From Aquabacter sp040049275 (GTDB lineage Bacteria > Pseudomonadota > Alphaproteobacteria > Rhizobiales > Xanthobacteraceae): a DNA stretch of 64,000 nucleotides. The notes beneath the pieces were generated by a model that was given only the letters and a program-made list of their open reading frames with translations, did no database searches and was not told the DNA's origin. Made by a program: the position numbers and the translations under genes. The DNA lies in assembly GCF_040049275.1 (NCBI RefSeq), contig NZ_JBDZDT010000002.1, forward strand, positions 310,001-374,000. The letters are read 5' to 3'. This document shows, piece after piece, positions 54,752 through 64,000 of the stretch (the stretch's first letter is position 1; each line of letters starts with the position of its first letter).

Positions 54752-55966
54752 TCAATGCGTCGGTGCGCGATTGCTCTGCACGACCGCAGGCGGCTTGGCG
54801 GCGGGGGTATCGCCAAGGCGCACCGTATCGCCGGTGGTGAGGGTCTCCAGCGGGCCGTTCACGACACGGTCGGATGGGGAGAGGCCGGCCAGAACCTCCA
54901 CGTCGCTACCGATGTCCTGGCCGATCTGCACCTGCTTCATGACGATGGCGTTGTCGTCATTGATCGTCGCCACCTGGACCCCTTGCTCGCCGAAGACCAG
55001 CGCCGTCGCTGGCAGGCGCAGCATGTTGGCGTTGGGCTCCAGGTGGAAATGCACTTCGGCATAGGTGCCGGGCCAGAGCTTGCCATCGGGGTTTTCCGCC
55101 TGGAGCTGCACCAGCGCCGTGCGGGTCTCCTGGGCAATGGCATTGGACGTGCGGACCACGGTCGCGTCGAAATGCTGGCCGGGATACTGGATGAGGTCCA
55201 GCGTCGCCTTGGCGCCGGGCTTCATGTAGGCGATATAGGCCTGCGGCACCCGCACATAGACCTTGACGCGGCTGATGTCGGAGACCTGGAACAGGCCCGT
55301 GCCCGTGCCGCCGCCGGAATTGACCAGCGCGCCCACGTCCAGCGCCCGGGCGGTGACGATGCCGTCGAACGGCGCCGACAGCGACTTGAACTGCATCAGG
55401 GCGTCGATGCGGGCAAGGTTGGCCTTGGCGGAATCCAGCGCCGCCTGCTTGGCGCGCGCATCGCCGCTCTTCTCGTCGTCGGACTGCTGCGACACCACGT
55501 TCTTCTGCACCAGGACCGCGTAGCGCTTCGCGGTGGCGTCGGCGAGGTTGAAATTGGCCTCGGAGGTGGCGACGTCGAACTTGGCCTGGGCGTATTGCTG
55601 GTCCAGCTCCGGCGTGTCGATCTCGGCGAGCACCTCGCCCTTCTTCACCGTATCGCCGATGTCCTTATAGAACGCCTTCACATAGCCGCTGGCGCGGGCA
55701 TAGAGGGAGGCTGCGGCATGGGCCTGGATGTCGCCGGGCAGCACCAGTTCCTGCGCCCCGCCGCCCCGCTGGGCCTTGATGACGTCCACGGTGGGAAGCG
55801 CCTGTTCCTTCGTCCAGCTCGCAAGATCCGTCTCGGTTTTCGCCCGGCTGCGGATGCCGGTGAAGACCAGGACGCCGGCCGCCAGCAGGAGGCACAGCCC
55901 GCCGAGAAGCACGACGCGCGGCTTCGGTTCGCGGATCTGGTCCGTTTTCAGCTCGTCCGAAGACAT
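54752..55966 (-). CDS. RND membrane fusion protein
   Basis: A 404-residue adaptor with an N-terminal membrane helix (VVLLGGLCLLLAAGVLVFTGI). The lipoyl-like halves are LYARASGYVKAFYKDIGDTV and LSAPFDGIVTARALDVGALV, around a coiled coil (about residues 115-180). The barrel and membrane-proximal domains follow. It links the RND permease encoded 82 bp upstream to an outer-membrane channel that is not in the window. Confidence 0.92.
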   Translation of the reverse strand: MSSDELKTDQIREPKPRVVLLGGLCLLLAAGVLVFTGIRSRAKTETDLASWTKEQALPTVDVIKAQRGGGAQELVLPGDIQAHAAASLYARASGYVKAFYKDIGDTVKKGEVLAEIDTPELDQQYAQAKFDVATSEANFNLADATAKRYAVLVQKNVVSQQSDDEKSGDARAKQAALDSAKANLARIDALMQFKSLSAPFDGIVTARALDVGALVNSGGGTGTGLFQVSDISRVKVYVRVPQAYIAYMKPGAKATLDLIQYPGQHFDATVVRTSNAIAQETRTALVQLQAENPDGKLWPGTYAEVHFHLEPNANMLRLPATALVFGEQGVQVATINDDNAIVMKQVQIGQDIGSDVEVLAGLSPSDRVVNGPLETLTTGDTVRLGDTPAAKPPAVVQSNRAPTH

Positions 55967-56048
55967 TCAGGGCTCCATGGGATGTCGGAGTGAAGAGTGC
56001 GGAATGGCACGTCCCTCCGCAAGTAGTCTCTTTTGATATTTGTTCTGA

Positions 56049-59000
56049 TCATGCGTGGGCCGCCCCTTCGGGCGCGCTCGTCCCCTCCGGCAGGGGCGTC
56101 TCGGCCGGCTTCTTCAGGTGGTCGCGGGCATGCACGAGGCTGAAGAGGGCGGGCACGAAGAACAGGGTGGCGCAGGTGGCGAAGATGAGGCCGCCGATCA
56201 CCGCCCGGCCCAGGGGGGCGTTCTGGCCCGCCTCGATGGCCATGGGTGCCATGCCGATGATCATGGCAAGCGCGGTCATGATCACCGGGCGGAAGCGCGT
56301 GGCGCCTGCCGCGAGCGCCGCCTCGAATGCATTGGCGCCGGCGGCCAGCTTCTCGCGGGCGAAGCTGATGACGAGGATGGAGTTCGCGGTGGCGACGCCC
56401 ATGCACATGATCGCCCCTGTGAGCGCCGGCACCGACAAGGTCGTGTTCGTCACGAATAGCATCCAGACGATGCCGGCGAGCGCCGTGGGCAGCGCCAGAA
56501 CGATGACGAAGGGGTCGATCCAGGACTGGAAGTTCACGACGATGAGCAGGTAGATCAGGACGATGGCGAAGGCGATGCCGATGAAGAGCTGCTGGTAGGC
56601 GGACTGCATGGTCGCCACCTGGCCTCGCATGGTCACCCGCGAGCCCTTGGGCAATTGCGGGGACATCTCGGTGATGATCTTGCTCACATCGCTGGCCACG
56701 GCGCCGAGGTCGCGCACGGTGGGCGTGCCATAGATGTCCACCACCGGCTGGATATTGTAGCGCGAGACGACTGCGTTGCCGGCGGTGGGCCGGAACAGCG
56801 CGAGGCCGCCGAGGAGCTGCGAATTGCCGTTGGCGGAGACCGGCAGGTTCTTCAGGCCCTCCAACTTGTTCATCGTGTATTGCGGCGTCTGGATGGACAC
56901 CGGGTAGGAGACCCCGTTGTCGGGGTTCAGCCAGTAGACCGGATTGGTCTGGCCGCTGCCCGCAAGGCTCTGCTGCATGCTGGTGGAGGCGTTCTGCTCG
57001 GTGAGGCCGACGAGGCCGCCCAGCGTGCGGTTGAAGTCCACCCTCATGGTCGGCTGCCGGAATGCCTGCTGCACCCGCACGTCCGCAAGGCCGGGCACCA
57101 TGCGCATACGCTCCGCCAACTCGTTGGCGAACACGCGGTTCTCCGCCAGCTTTGCGCCGCCGATCTGGACGTCGATGGGGGCGGGGGAGCCGAAATTGAG
57201 GATCTGCGAGACGATGTCCGCCGGCAGGAAGGAGAACACCGTGCCCGGGAACTTCCGCGGCAGCGCCTCGCGCAGCTCGCGCACGTAATCGGCGGTGGGG
57301 GCGTGCTCCTCGTTGAGGGTGATGAGGATGTCGGCGTCCACCACGCCGATGGTGCCCGAATTGGAATAGGCGATGTTGATGCCGCTGACGGGCTGGCCGA
57401 TGTTCGACACCACGCTGCGCAGTTCGTCCGGCGGGATGATCTCGCGCACGGCGGTCTCGACCCGGTCCACGAGCCGTGTCGTGGTCTCAAGCCGGCTGCC
57501 GGTCTGCACGCGCACATGCAGCTTGATCTCGCCGGAATCGATGTCCGGGAAGAAGTTCGAGCCGAGGAAGGGCACGAGGCTGAAGGAGACCGCGGTGAAG
57601 GCGAGGAAGCCGCCGATCATGTAGAGTCGCTTGCGCAGACCGAGATGGAGCAGCCCCGCATAGGCGCTGTGGACAGCCGCGAAGCCGCGCTCGAACCCCC
57701 TCTGGAAGCGCACGAACGGGTTGCGCTTGCGCTTCCCCTCGTTGAGGTGCTGGACATGCTGGCGCAGCAAATAGTTCGCCATGGTGGGCACCAGCGTGCG
57801 CGACAGGATGTAGGAGGCGATCATGGCGAACACCACCGCCTCGGCCAAAGGCCGGAACAGATAGCCCGCGACGCCGCCCAGCCCGAACATGGGCACGAAG
57901 GCGATGCAGATGCACAGCAGGGAGACGGTGGCCGGCACCACGATCTGCTGCGCGCCATCCAGGATGGCGGTCTCCACCGGCTTTCCCTGCTCCAGGTGCC
58001 AGTTGATGTTCTCGATGGTGACGGTGGCATCGTCCACCAGGATGCCCACCGCGAGCGCGAGGCCGCCAAGGGTCATGACGTTGATGGTCTCGCCAAGAAG
58101 CGAGAGCATGGTCACCGAGGCGAGGATGGCGAGCGGGATCGACACCGTAATGATCAGGGTCGAGCGCCAGCTGCCGAGGAAGATGAGGATCATCAGGCCG
58201 GTGAGGCCGGCGGCGATGAGGCCCTCATGGATCACGCCGGACACGGCGTTCTCCACGAAGGCGGACTGGTCGGCCACCAGCTTCAGGTCGAGCCCGGCCG
58301 GCAGGGTCTCCTGGATCAGCGGCATCTTCGCCTTGATGCCGGCGATGATGTCGAGGGTGGAGGTCGACCCCGTCTTCAGGATCGACATGAGCACGCCGCG
58401 CTTCCCGTCCAGCTCCACCACGTTCATCTGCGGCGGCGAGGCGTCGTGCACGTTCGCCACGTCGCGCATGTAGACGACGGTGCCGTTGACCACCTTGATG
58501 GGGAGGTCACGGAACTCGACCATGCGCTTGGGCGCGTTGTTGAGGCTGACGGTGTATTCGAAGCTGCCGATCTTCTGGGTGCCCACCGGCGTGATCAGGT
58601 TCTGCGCGGTGAGGGCGGACACCACATCCTGCGCGGCAAGGCCATAGGAGCGCAGGGCGCGCTGGTCGAGGTCGATCTGCATCTGCCGCACCTTGCCGCC
58701 ATAGGGGAAGGGGATGGCGACGCCGGGGACGGTGATGAGCTGCGGGCGGATGAGGTTGAGGGCGGTGTCGGCGAGCTGCTGCTCGGTGAGGGTGGCGCTC
58801 GACAAAGCGATCTGGAGGATCGGCACGCTGGAGGCGCTGAAATTGAGGATGTTGGGCGGCGTGATGCCCGCCGGCATCTGCTTCAGCACGGTCTGCGAGA
58901 TGGCGGTGACCTGCGCATTCGCCGTGTTGATGTTCACGTTGGGCTGGAAGAAGACCTTGATGATGCCGTAGCCGGCGACGGACTGGGATTCGATGTGCTC

Positions 59001-59237
59001 GATGTCGTTGACGGTGGTGGTGAGCGAGCGCTCGTAGACCGAGACGATGCGCCCGGCCATCTCGTCCGGCGGCAGGCCGTTATAGCTCCAGATGGCCGCG
59101 ATGACCGGGATCCGGATATCGGGAAAGATGTCGGTGGGTGTTCGGAGGGCCGACATCGTCCCGAAGATCAGGATCAAAAGGGCCATGACCACAAAGGTAT
59201 AGGGCCTGGCCAGGGCCAGCCGGACAATTCCCACCAT
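56049..59237 (-). CDS. RND-family multidrug/solute efflux permease
   Basis: A 1062-residue inner-membrane pump of the AcrB-like (HAE) group. It begins MVGIVRLALARPYTFVVMAL, then has TPTDIFPDIRIPVIAAIWSY; the helix-4 motif is LAVGILVDDATVTIENINWH with the two adjacent Asp residues used for proton transfer. Both repeats of six helices are complete. It precedes the adaptor gene on the same strand. Substrates and outer-membrane partner are unknown. Confidence 0.93.
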   Translation of the reverse strand: MVGIVRLALARPYTFVVMALLILIFGTMSALRTPTDIFPDIRIPVIAAIWSYNGLPPDEMAGRIVSVYERSLTTTVNDIEHIESQSVAGYGIIKVFFQPNVNINTANAQVTAISQTVLKQMPAGITPPNILNFSASSVPILQIALSSATLTEQQLADTALNLIRPQLITVPGVAIPFPYGGKVRQMQIDLDQRALRSYGLAAQDVVSALTAQNLITPVGTQKIGSFEYTVSLNNAPKRMVEFRDLPIKVVNGTVVYMRDVANVHDASPPQMNVVELDGKRGVLMSILKTGSTSTLDIIAGIKAKMPLIQETLPAGLDLKLVADQSAFVENAVSGVIHEGLIAAGLTGLMILIFLGSWRSTLIITVSIPLAILASVTMLSLLGETINVMTLGGLALAVGILVDDATVTIENINWHLEQGKPVETAILDGAQQIVVPATVSLLCICIAFVPMFGLGGVAGYLFRPLAEAVVFAMIASYILSRTLVPTMANYLLRQHVQHLNEGKRKRNPFVRFQRGFERGFAAVHSAYAGLLHLGLRKRLYMIGGFLAFTAVSFSLVPFLGSNFFPDIDSGEIKLHVRVQTGSRLETTTRLVDRVETAVREIIPPDELRSVVSNIGQPVSGINIAYSNSGTIGVVDADILITLNEEHAPTADYVRELREALPRKFPGTVFSFLPADIVSQILNFGSPAPIDVQIGGAKLAENRVFANELAERMRMVPGLADVRVQQAFRQPTMRVDFNRTLGGLVGLTEQNASTSMQQSLAGSGQTNPVYWLNPDNGVSYPVSIQTPQYTMNKLEGLKNLPVSANGNSQLLGGLALFRPTAGNAVVSRYNIQPVVDIYGTPTVRDLGAVASDVSKIITEMSPQLPKGSRVTMRGQVATMQSAYQQLFIGIAFAIVLIYLLIVVNFQSWIDPFVIVLALPTALAGIVWMLFVTNTTLSVPALTGAIMCMGVATANSILVISFAREKLAAGANAFEAALAAGATRFRPVIMTALAMIIGMAPMAIEAGQNAPLGRAVIGGLIFATCATLFFVPALFSLVHARDHLKKPAETPLPEGTSAPEGAAHA

Positions 59238-59518
59238 CGAAAACCGCTTTCCCCAATGCGGTGCCCACGAGGTATCGGCCCCGTACCGGCCACCTAAGCG
59301 ATGGCATGTTAAAGACGCACCGATGTGAGCAGAGTAACATTCTGTTCATTTGAACGGAAAGGGGCAATTCACTTGTCCCAAATAACGATGCGCGTTGCGT
59401 GATGTTACGTTGCGTAATTCATAAGAAGTCGAGACAATCGCGCCCGCTGGGCGCCGGAGCAGGGGCCGAGGGCGCCATCGGCGCGGCAAATCCCCCCCGC
59501 AAATGATGGGGTGAACAT
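59238..59518. promoter_or_regulatory. Control region of the RND operon with two dyads
   Basis: This gene-free, AT-richer stretch lies upstream of the RND permease. It has GTTCA-TT-TGAAC (59344-59355) and TTACG-TTG-CGTAA (59405-59417). These could be regulator sites, though no TetR- or MarR-type gene is adjacent. The MFS gene ends at its far side. Confidence 0.4.
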
Positions 59519-60766
59519 CTAAAGGGCAGGGGGCGTGTCGTGGCTCACCCTCATCAGGAGCAGGAAGGCCAAGGCAGGCATGGCGGCGATGGAAAAGCAC
59601 GCGAGATCGAAGCGTCCCGTCAAAGTGAGCACCGTGGCGAACAGGCTGGGACCGGCGACGAAGCCCAGGAAGATGAACACGGTTCCGCCTGCCGAGGCCT
59701 CGCCCACCAGGTGAGGAGGGGCGCGGCGAGCGATCTCCGCCTGCTGGATGCCGTTCCAGCCGGACACTGTGATGCCGCCGAGAAACGCCAGAGCAATGAG
59801 CGCGGTCAGGGTCCAGTCCGGGTGCGCGAGCGCCAGCGCCAGCGTGACGAGGGTGGAGGCGGCGGCCGCGAGGCGCAGCACCGACAGGCCCGAGCCGATC
59901 CGGTCCGCGAGCCAGCCGAGCCCGATGCGCCCCAGAACGCCCGAGGCCTGCATCACCGCGAACACCATTCCCGCCTGGGTCGCCGTGAGATGGAGGGCGC
60001 CCACCAGATAGGTCACGAGGAAGGCGTTCCACGCACCCTGGGTGATGCCGAGGATTCCACCTGCGATGGCGATGCGCTGGAGGCCGGGCGCCTTGAGCAC
60101 GCGGAAGGGCTGACGGACATTGGCGGGCGAAAGAAACAGCCGCAGCCGGAGCTGGTCAGGCGCGCGCCGGGCATCGACGCGCCTTCGCACCATCTGCGCC
60201 AGCAGGACCGCCACGAGGAGGACGGCCACCACCGCGAGAAGCGCTGTGCGCCATCCCACATGCAGGGCGAGCGGCGGCAGGAGGAGCCCGGCAGCGGCGC
60301 CGCCCAAAGGGACGCCGGCCTGCTTGAGGGAAAAGATCAGGGAGCGGTGGCGCGCCGGCGCATAGCGCATGAGCACATCGCTGCCCGCCGGTGTGGACGG
60401 GCCGTAGGCAAGGCCGATCATCAGCGCGGCCATGAACGGCGCCGCGGCCAATGGGGCGGGAAGAAGTGCGATCCCGACGATGCCGAGGAGGAGGCCGATC
60501 TGCACCGCCCGGATCGGCCCGACGCCGCGCACCAGCGGATTGCCGCAGGTGAGGAACAAGATGGAGCCCGCCGTGCAGAGGGCAACGAGATAGCCGACCA
60601 TGGTGGCGGGCCATCCCAGCTCCGCGCCCAGGATGGGGGCGAGCGTGGGCAGCATCTGGTTGAGGAAGGAGGAGATGGTCTGGAGCAGTATGATGGCCGC
60701 CAGCGCCGCGACCCAACCCTCCTCGGCATGGGCATGATCCGGAACCCTGCGGCTTTCACCGGACAC
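59519..60766 (-). CDS. MFS transporter
   Basis: A 415-residue major facilitator protein with twelve predicted helices in two halves, split by a basic loop (MVRRRVDARRAPDQLRLRLF). The first half ends in GVPLGGAAAGLLLPPLALHVGW; the cytoplasmic loop between helices 8 and 9 has GRIGLGWLADRIGSG. It lies 306 bp downstream of the DHDPS/SDR pair on the same strand and may import their substrate. Specificity cannot be told. Confidence 0.88.
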   Translation of the reverse strand: MSGESRRVPDHAHAEEGWVAALAAIILLQTISSFLNQMLPTLAPILGAELGWPATMVGYLVALCTAGSILFLTCGNPLVRGVGPIRAVQIGLLLGIVGIALLPAPLAAAPFMAALMIGLAYGPSTPAGSDVLMRYAPARHRSLIFSLKQAGVPLGGAAAGLLLPPLALHVGWRTALLAVVAVLLVAVLLAQMVRRRVDARRAPDQLRLRLFLSPANVRQPFRVLKAPGLQRIAIAGGILGITQGAWNAFLVTYLVGALHLTATQAGMVFAVMQASGVLGRIGLGWLADRIGSGLSVLRLAAAASTLVTLALALAHPDWTLTALIALAFLGGITVSGWNGIQQAEIARRAPPHLVGEASAGGTVFIFLGFVAGPSLFATVLTLTGRFDLACFSIAAMPALAFLLLMRVSHDTPPAL

Positions 60767-61072
60767 GGGGCCCTCCCGGCGCCATCGCGCATGGGGCGAT
60801 GCGAGACGGCCGCGCCCGCTTCAACCGGTCGTGGCCGGCGGACGCCGTTCGCCTGGGGAATGTCATCTGGAAAGTTCTGCTCCGCCTGCTGTAGCGGAAC
60901 GGTAGCGCTCCTGTGGGGCCCGCATAACCCGGCGCGCAGGCATACTGCTATAACCGGAACGAGGGGTGGCTAGGGGGCTAGGCGGATGGCCGTGCGTGGC
61001 CGGACGCTCATCTCCCCATCTGCCGTCGTACCACGGCCGGACGAAGCCCGGCCGTGGTCTGATCGGATCTCC
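60767..61072. other. Gene-free stretch between the MFS and DHDPS-family genes
   Basis: No supported gene. Apart from the hairpin at 61030-61058 it should contain the MFS promoter (minus strand), but I could not pick clear -35/-10 elements. Confidence 0.5.
61030..61058 (-). terminator. Hairpin after the DHDPS-family gene
   Basis: Perfect 11-bp stem ACCACGGCCGG / CCGGCCGTGGT with a 7-base loop, 15 bp after the stop on the minus strand. No T-tract. Confidence 0.6.
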
Positions 61073-62002
61073 TCAGACCTTCGCGCGCGGGTCTGTCCTT
61101 GCGAGCCTTGTGAGGAGATAGTCCACCTCGGCGCGGGCGGCGGGGTTGAGGGCGCCGCCGGGCTTGCGCTGGGCGTCGGAGCCGATGAAGCCGCGGCGCA
61201 TCAGCACATATTTGCGCACGGCGAGGCCCACCCCCTGCTGCTGCTCGTAGCGCAACAGCGGGAGGTGCGCGTCGAACAGGTCGTGCGCCGCATCGCGCTC
61301 GCCCGCCTTCTGCAGGCGCACCACGTCCGCCAGCATTTCGGGGAAGGCATAGCCCGTCATGGCCCCGTCCGCCCCGCGCTCCATCTCGAAGTCGAGGAAC
61401 AGCCCGCCATTGCCGGTCAGGATGGAGATGGGCCGCATGGACCCGTCCTTTTGGAAGCCGCGCAGCGCCGAGATCTTGTCCAGCCCCGGCCAGTCCTCGT
61501 GCTTCAGCATCACGCAGGAGGGGTGGTCCTGGACGATCTGCCGGATCACCTTCGGCGTCATCTGCACCGTGAGGGTGAGGGGATAGTCCTGGATCACGAA
61601 CGGGATGTCGTCGCCGATGGCCTCGATGGCCTGGCGGTAATAAGTGAGGATCTGGTCGTCGGTGCGCAGGCTGGGGACGGGCGCGATCATCACCCCCGCC
61701 GCGCCCTTGTCCATCACCGCGCGGGCGAGCGAGCGCATGGCGGCAAAGCCCGGCGCGGACACCCCGACGATCACCGGAAGCCCCGCCATGCCGGTGACGA
61801 AGCGGGCGGCGATGTCGAGGGATTCCTCCGGCTCGAGCTTGGGCGCCTCGCCCATGATGCCGAGCACGGTGACGCCGGTGGCGCCGGCCTGGAGATAGCG
61901 CTCCATGAGGGTGCCCATGGAGGCGTCATCGATGCGCCCGTCGGGGAGGAACGGGGTGGGGGCGATGGGGAAGAGGCCGCTGGCGGTGATGTCGAGAGCC
62001 AT
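61073..62002 (-). CDS. Dihydrodipicolinate-synthase-family aldolase/dehydratase
   Basis: A 309-residue (beta/alpha)8 enzyme of the DHDPS/N-acetylneuraminate lyase family. The Schiff-base residue is Lys167 (VMLKHEDWPG), Tyr140 is in VIQDYPLTL, and GIMGEAPKLEPEE carries the GxxGE motif. The motifs differ enough from DapA that a catabolic 2-oxo acid substrate is likelier than lysine biosynthesis. ATG at 62002 has AAGGGGA upstream. It follows an SDR gene by 11 bp, with a LysR gene further upstream. Confidence 0.88.
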   Translation of the reverse strand: MALDITASGLFPIAPTPFLPDGRIDDASMGTLMERYLQAGATGVTVLGIMGEAPKLEPEESLDIAARFVTGMAGLPVIVGVSAPGFAAMRSLARAVMDKGAAGVMIAPVPSLRTDDQILTYYRQAIEAIGDDIPFVIQDYPLTLTVQMTPKVIRQIVQDHPSCVMLKHEDWPGLDKISALRGFQKDGSMRPISILTGNGGLFLDFEMERGADGAMTGYAFPEMLADVVRLQKAGERDAAHDLFDAHLPLLRYEQQQGVGLAVRKYVLMRRGFIGSDAQRKPGGALNPAARAEVDYLLTRLARTDPRAKV

Positions 62003-62013
62003 GATGGTCCCCT

Positions 62014-62799
62014 TCAGATGCTGGCGATGAGCCCGCCATCCACGCGGATGACCGAGCCGGTGAGATAGGAGGCGCGGGCGGAGGCGAGGAAGGCGACCGT
62101 GTCGGCATATTCCTGGGGCTCGCCATAGCGGCCGACAGGGATGGAGCCGGTGCTCTCGGCGGAGACCTCCTCCACCGTGCGGCCCTCGCGCTTGGCCTTC
62201 TGCTCGTCGAGGAACTTGATGCGGTCGGTGGCGATGCGGCCGGGCAGGATGATGTTGGCGGTGACGCCGTCGCGCGCCACTTCGCGGGCCAGCGTCTTGG
62301 ACCAGCCGACGAGGGAGAGGCGCAGGGCGTTGGAGATGCCGAGGTTGGGGATGGGGGCCACCACGCCGGAAGAGGTGGAGGTGACGATGCGGCCCCATTT
62401 GCGGGCGCGCATGCCGGGCAAGGCGCGGTCGGTGACGGCGATGACCGAGAGCACCATCTGCTGGAAGCTCTTGGACCACAGGTCCGAGGACTGGCCGGCG
62501 GCCGGGGTGGGGGGTGGTCCGCCGGTATTGTTCACGAGCACGTCCACCGGGCCGAGCTTGGCCTCGATGGCGGCGAAGCGGTCCTCGATGACGGCGAGGG
62601 CGGCGAGGTCCCAGGGCAGCGCGAGGGCGGTGCCGCCGGCTGAAGTGATGGCGGCGGCGGTGCGCTCCAGCGCGGCGGCATCGATGTCGCCGAGGGCGAC
62701 CTTCATGCCCTCGCGCGCCAACGTGGTGGCGATCGCCGTGCCGAGCCCGCCCCCCGCGCCCAGCACAAGCGCGACCTTGCCGTTCAATCCGAGATCCAT
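62014..62799 (-). CDS. SDR-fold protein with non-standard active site
   Basis: A 261-residue short-chain dehydrogenase fold. The cofactor site is GAGGGLG (residues 14-20), NNTGG replaces the usual NNAG, and Ser144 is in TSTSSGVV. The YxxxK motif is missing: the aligned residues are S156-NAL-R160. This fits the atypical BKR-like SDR subgroup (cd05344 as I recall it), which lacks the normal tetrad. Whether it is a working reductase is open. Start at 62799 has GAGGA upstream. It is paired with the DHDPS-family gene. Confidence 0.85.
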   Translation of the reverse strand: MDLGLNGKVALVLGAGGGLGTAIATTLAREGMKVALGDIDAAALERTAAAITSAGGTALALPWDLAALAVIEDRFAAIEAKLGPVDVLVNNTGGPPPTPAAGQSSDLWSKSFQQMVLSVIAVTDRALPGMRARKWGRIVTSTSSGVVAPIPNLGISNALRLSLVGWSKTLAREVARDGVTANIILPGRIATDRIKFLDEQKAKREGRTVEEVSAESTGSIPVGRYGEPQEYADTVAFLASARASYLTGSVIRVDGGLIASI

Positions 62800-62956
62800 G
62801 GGATGTCCTCGCCTGGCCCGCCGGATGCGGGCAAATGGGGTGATGGCCGATGACGGAAAGCGCGCCGGGAGGTGTGGCGCCGAAATGCGGGTCAACGACG
62901 GCCAAATGCATAAGTCGAAGAATAAATGTCGTCAACGGTAAGATGAAATAAAGTTG

Positions 62957-63862
62957 TCAGTCGGGTGTCTGGAACATGCGGGAGAAATTGCAGTGTTCCT
63001 GCGCGAGCGCGACGAGCGCCGCCAGCAGCACGCTTTCCGAGTCCGCGCGGCGCAGCGCCACATAGCGCACCTCGGGCGGCGGACGGCGGGTGCGGACCAC
63101 TTCCAGCATGCCCGTATCAATGAGCCAGCCCACGCAGGTGCGCGGCAGATAGCTCACCCCGAGGCCCGACACGGTCATGCTGATGAGCGCCACGAGGCTG
63201 TTGGTGCGGATGGTGTGGGCGGGGTTCACGCCCTGGGTGCGCAGCCAGCGGTCATAGAGCAGGCCGGTGCCCGATTTCTCCGCATGGGTGAGCAGCGTGT
63301 AGCGCTCAAGATCGTGCATTGCCAATGGCTTATCCACGGGAACGAGGCCCGGGCGGCACATCCAGGCATTCTCCACGGCGCCGAGCTTGGTCCAGGTGAC
63401 GCGCGGATCCTTCATGGTGTCAGGGACGATGACGATGTCGAGCTCGCCGGCGAGGAGCTTGTCGCGCAGGTTCGTGCTGAGGTCCACGTCCGGCTCGATG
63501 GAGACGCCCGCATAGCGCTCGCGGATCGCGCCGATCAGGCGCGGCAGCCAGGTCAGCGCGGTCAGTTCCGTGACGCCGAGGCGGACCTGCCGGCGGATCA
63601 TTTCCAGCCGGGAGAAGCGTTCCATCGCCGCGTCCCTTTGCTCCAAAAGGTCCTTTGCGAGCTCCAGAACCTGCTTGCCCGCCTCCGTGAGCCAGGCCCC
63701 TCGGCGTCCGCGGTCGAACAGCTCGGTGTCGAAAACATTCTCCAGCTCCTGGATGCGCTTGGAGATGGCGGACTGGGTGGTGTGGAGATGGCGGGAGGCA
63801 GCGGCAAACCCGCCCAGATGGTCGATCCAGTACAGGGCCTCAAGCTGCTTGAAGGTCATCAT
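62957..63862 (-). CDS. LysR-family transcriptional regulator
   Basis: A 301-residue LysR regulator. The helix-turn-helix is at residues 5-62 (FKQLEALYWIDHLGGFAAAS, RHLHTTQSAISKRIQELE, LFDRGRRGAWLTEAG); the effector domain runs from about residue 90. It is upstream of and co-directional with the SDR and DHDPS-family genes, with a 157-bp gap that has room for their promoter. It probably controls that catabolic set. The last 138 bp of the window, AT-rich at 63863-63932, would hold its own promoter. Confidence 0.92.
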   Translation of the reverse strand: MMTFKQLEALYWIDHLGGFAAASRHLHTTQSAISKRIQELENVFDTELFDRGRRGAWLTEAGKQVLELAKDLLEQRDAAMERFSRLEMIRRQVRLGVTELTALTWLPRLIGAIRERYAGVSIEPDVDLSTNLRDKLLAGELDIVIVPDTMKDPRVTWTKLGAVENAWMCRPGLVPVDKPLAMHDLERYTLLTHAEKSGTGLLYDRWLRTQGVNPAHTIRTNSLVALISMTVSGLGVSYLPRTCVGWLIDTGMLEVVRTRRPPPEVRYVALRRADSESVLLAALVALAQEHCNFSRMFQTPD

Positions 63863-64000
63863 GACGGCGCATCCCGGCTAAAATTCAATCGAATTTAGAG
63901 ATTAAACGCGATCAATAAAAATCGCTTTTTTTTCGCGCCCCGACAAGGAAGACTGAAGGGAAGGAAAAAGGGGATACGTGGGGGAATGGGATCGCAATTC

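Noticed and set aside
54752..59237. RND adaptor and permease as the type I secretion system for the RTX protein
   Set aside because: Type I export needs an ABC ATPase/permease. The permease here is a proton-driven RND protein, transcribed convergently.
61073..62935. One long minus-strand open frame that could be read as an SDR-DHDPS fusion
   Set aside because: Only the C-terminal 309 codons read as protein in this frame. Upstream the SDR reads in another frame with its own start, stop and ribosome site.

Overview
The window is about 64 kb of GC-rich (roughly two-thirds G+C), densely packed bacterial chromosome. Gene content points to an alphaproteobacterium of the Hyphomicrobiales, perhaps Xanthobacteraceae: a short alphaproteobacterial-type porin, Bug-family binding proteins, a czc efflux operon preceded by a small secreted protein, and cobalamin riboswitches on metE, nrdAB and a btuB-F-C-D operon. 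The genus is a guess. I saw no tRNA, rRNA, CRISPR array, insertion sequence or phage gene.

Layout. 0-9.5 kb: end of an SsuC/TauC-type ABC permease and a DszB-like protein that keeps all three desulfinase catalytic residues; msrA; a small alpha/beta hydrolase; a short porin-like protein; a TehA/SLAC1-type channel; a YcaC-like hydrolase; then a LysR regulator with pirin, an HSL-type esterase and a GMC oxidoreductase. 9.6-16.3 kb: a czcCBA-type heavy-metal efflux operon with small periplasmic proteins. 16.3-19.8 kb (minus): a secreted lipase-like hydrolase, a DUF1254/DUF1214 protein, and a DUF3302 gene overlapping an HlyD gene that has lost its whole middle. 19.9-30.7 kb (plus): one compact run of a secreted arylsulfatase, an outer-membrane protein, the formylglycine-generating enzyme that would mature the sulfatase, a HAD phosphatase, and a full MoxR/DUF58/DUF4381/VWA/VWA/TPR/BatD set.

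30.8-45.8 kb is the regulatory centre of the window. Three cobalamin riboswitches control metE (B12-independent methionine synthase), nrdA-nrdB (B12-independent ribonucleotide reductase) and the btuB-btuF-btuC-btuD uptake operon. The predicted logic is that low B12 turns on both B12 import and the enzymes that do not need it. NrdB has Phe where the radical Tyr should be and matches the Chlamydia class Ic (Mn/Fe) enzyme at every metal ligand. MetE carries a His-rich loop and is transcribed away from a zinc-type COG0523 GTPase with a Zur-like site, so metal supply and B12 supply meet here.

45.8-52.4 kb: a GntR regulator opposite a probable carboxylate-use operon (Bug binding protein, metallo-beta-lactamase fold, Ldh_2 dehydrogenase, AcnA-type aconitase). 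52.6-54.7 kb: a large RTX repeat protein without a secretion system beside it. 54.7-59.2 kb: a two-gene RND pump. 59.5-63.9 kb (minus): an MFS transporter, a DHDPS-family aldolase, an SDR lacking the usual catalytic Tyr/Lys, and a LysR regulator.

Most convergent gene pairs are separated by strong perfect hairpins, listed as probable terminators; only the one after the aconitase has a clear T-tract.
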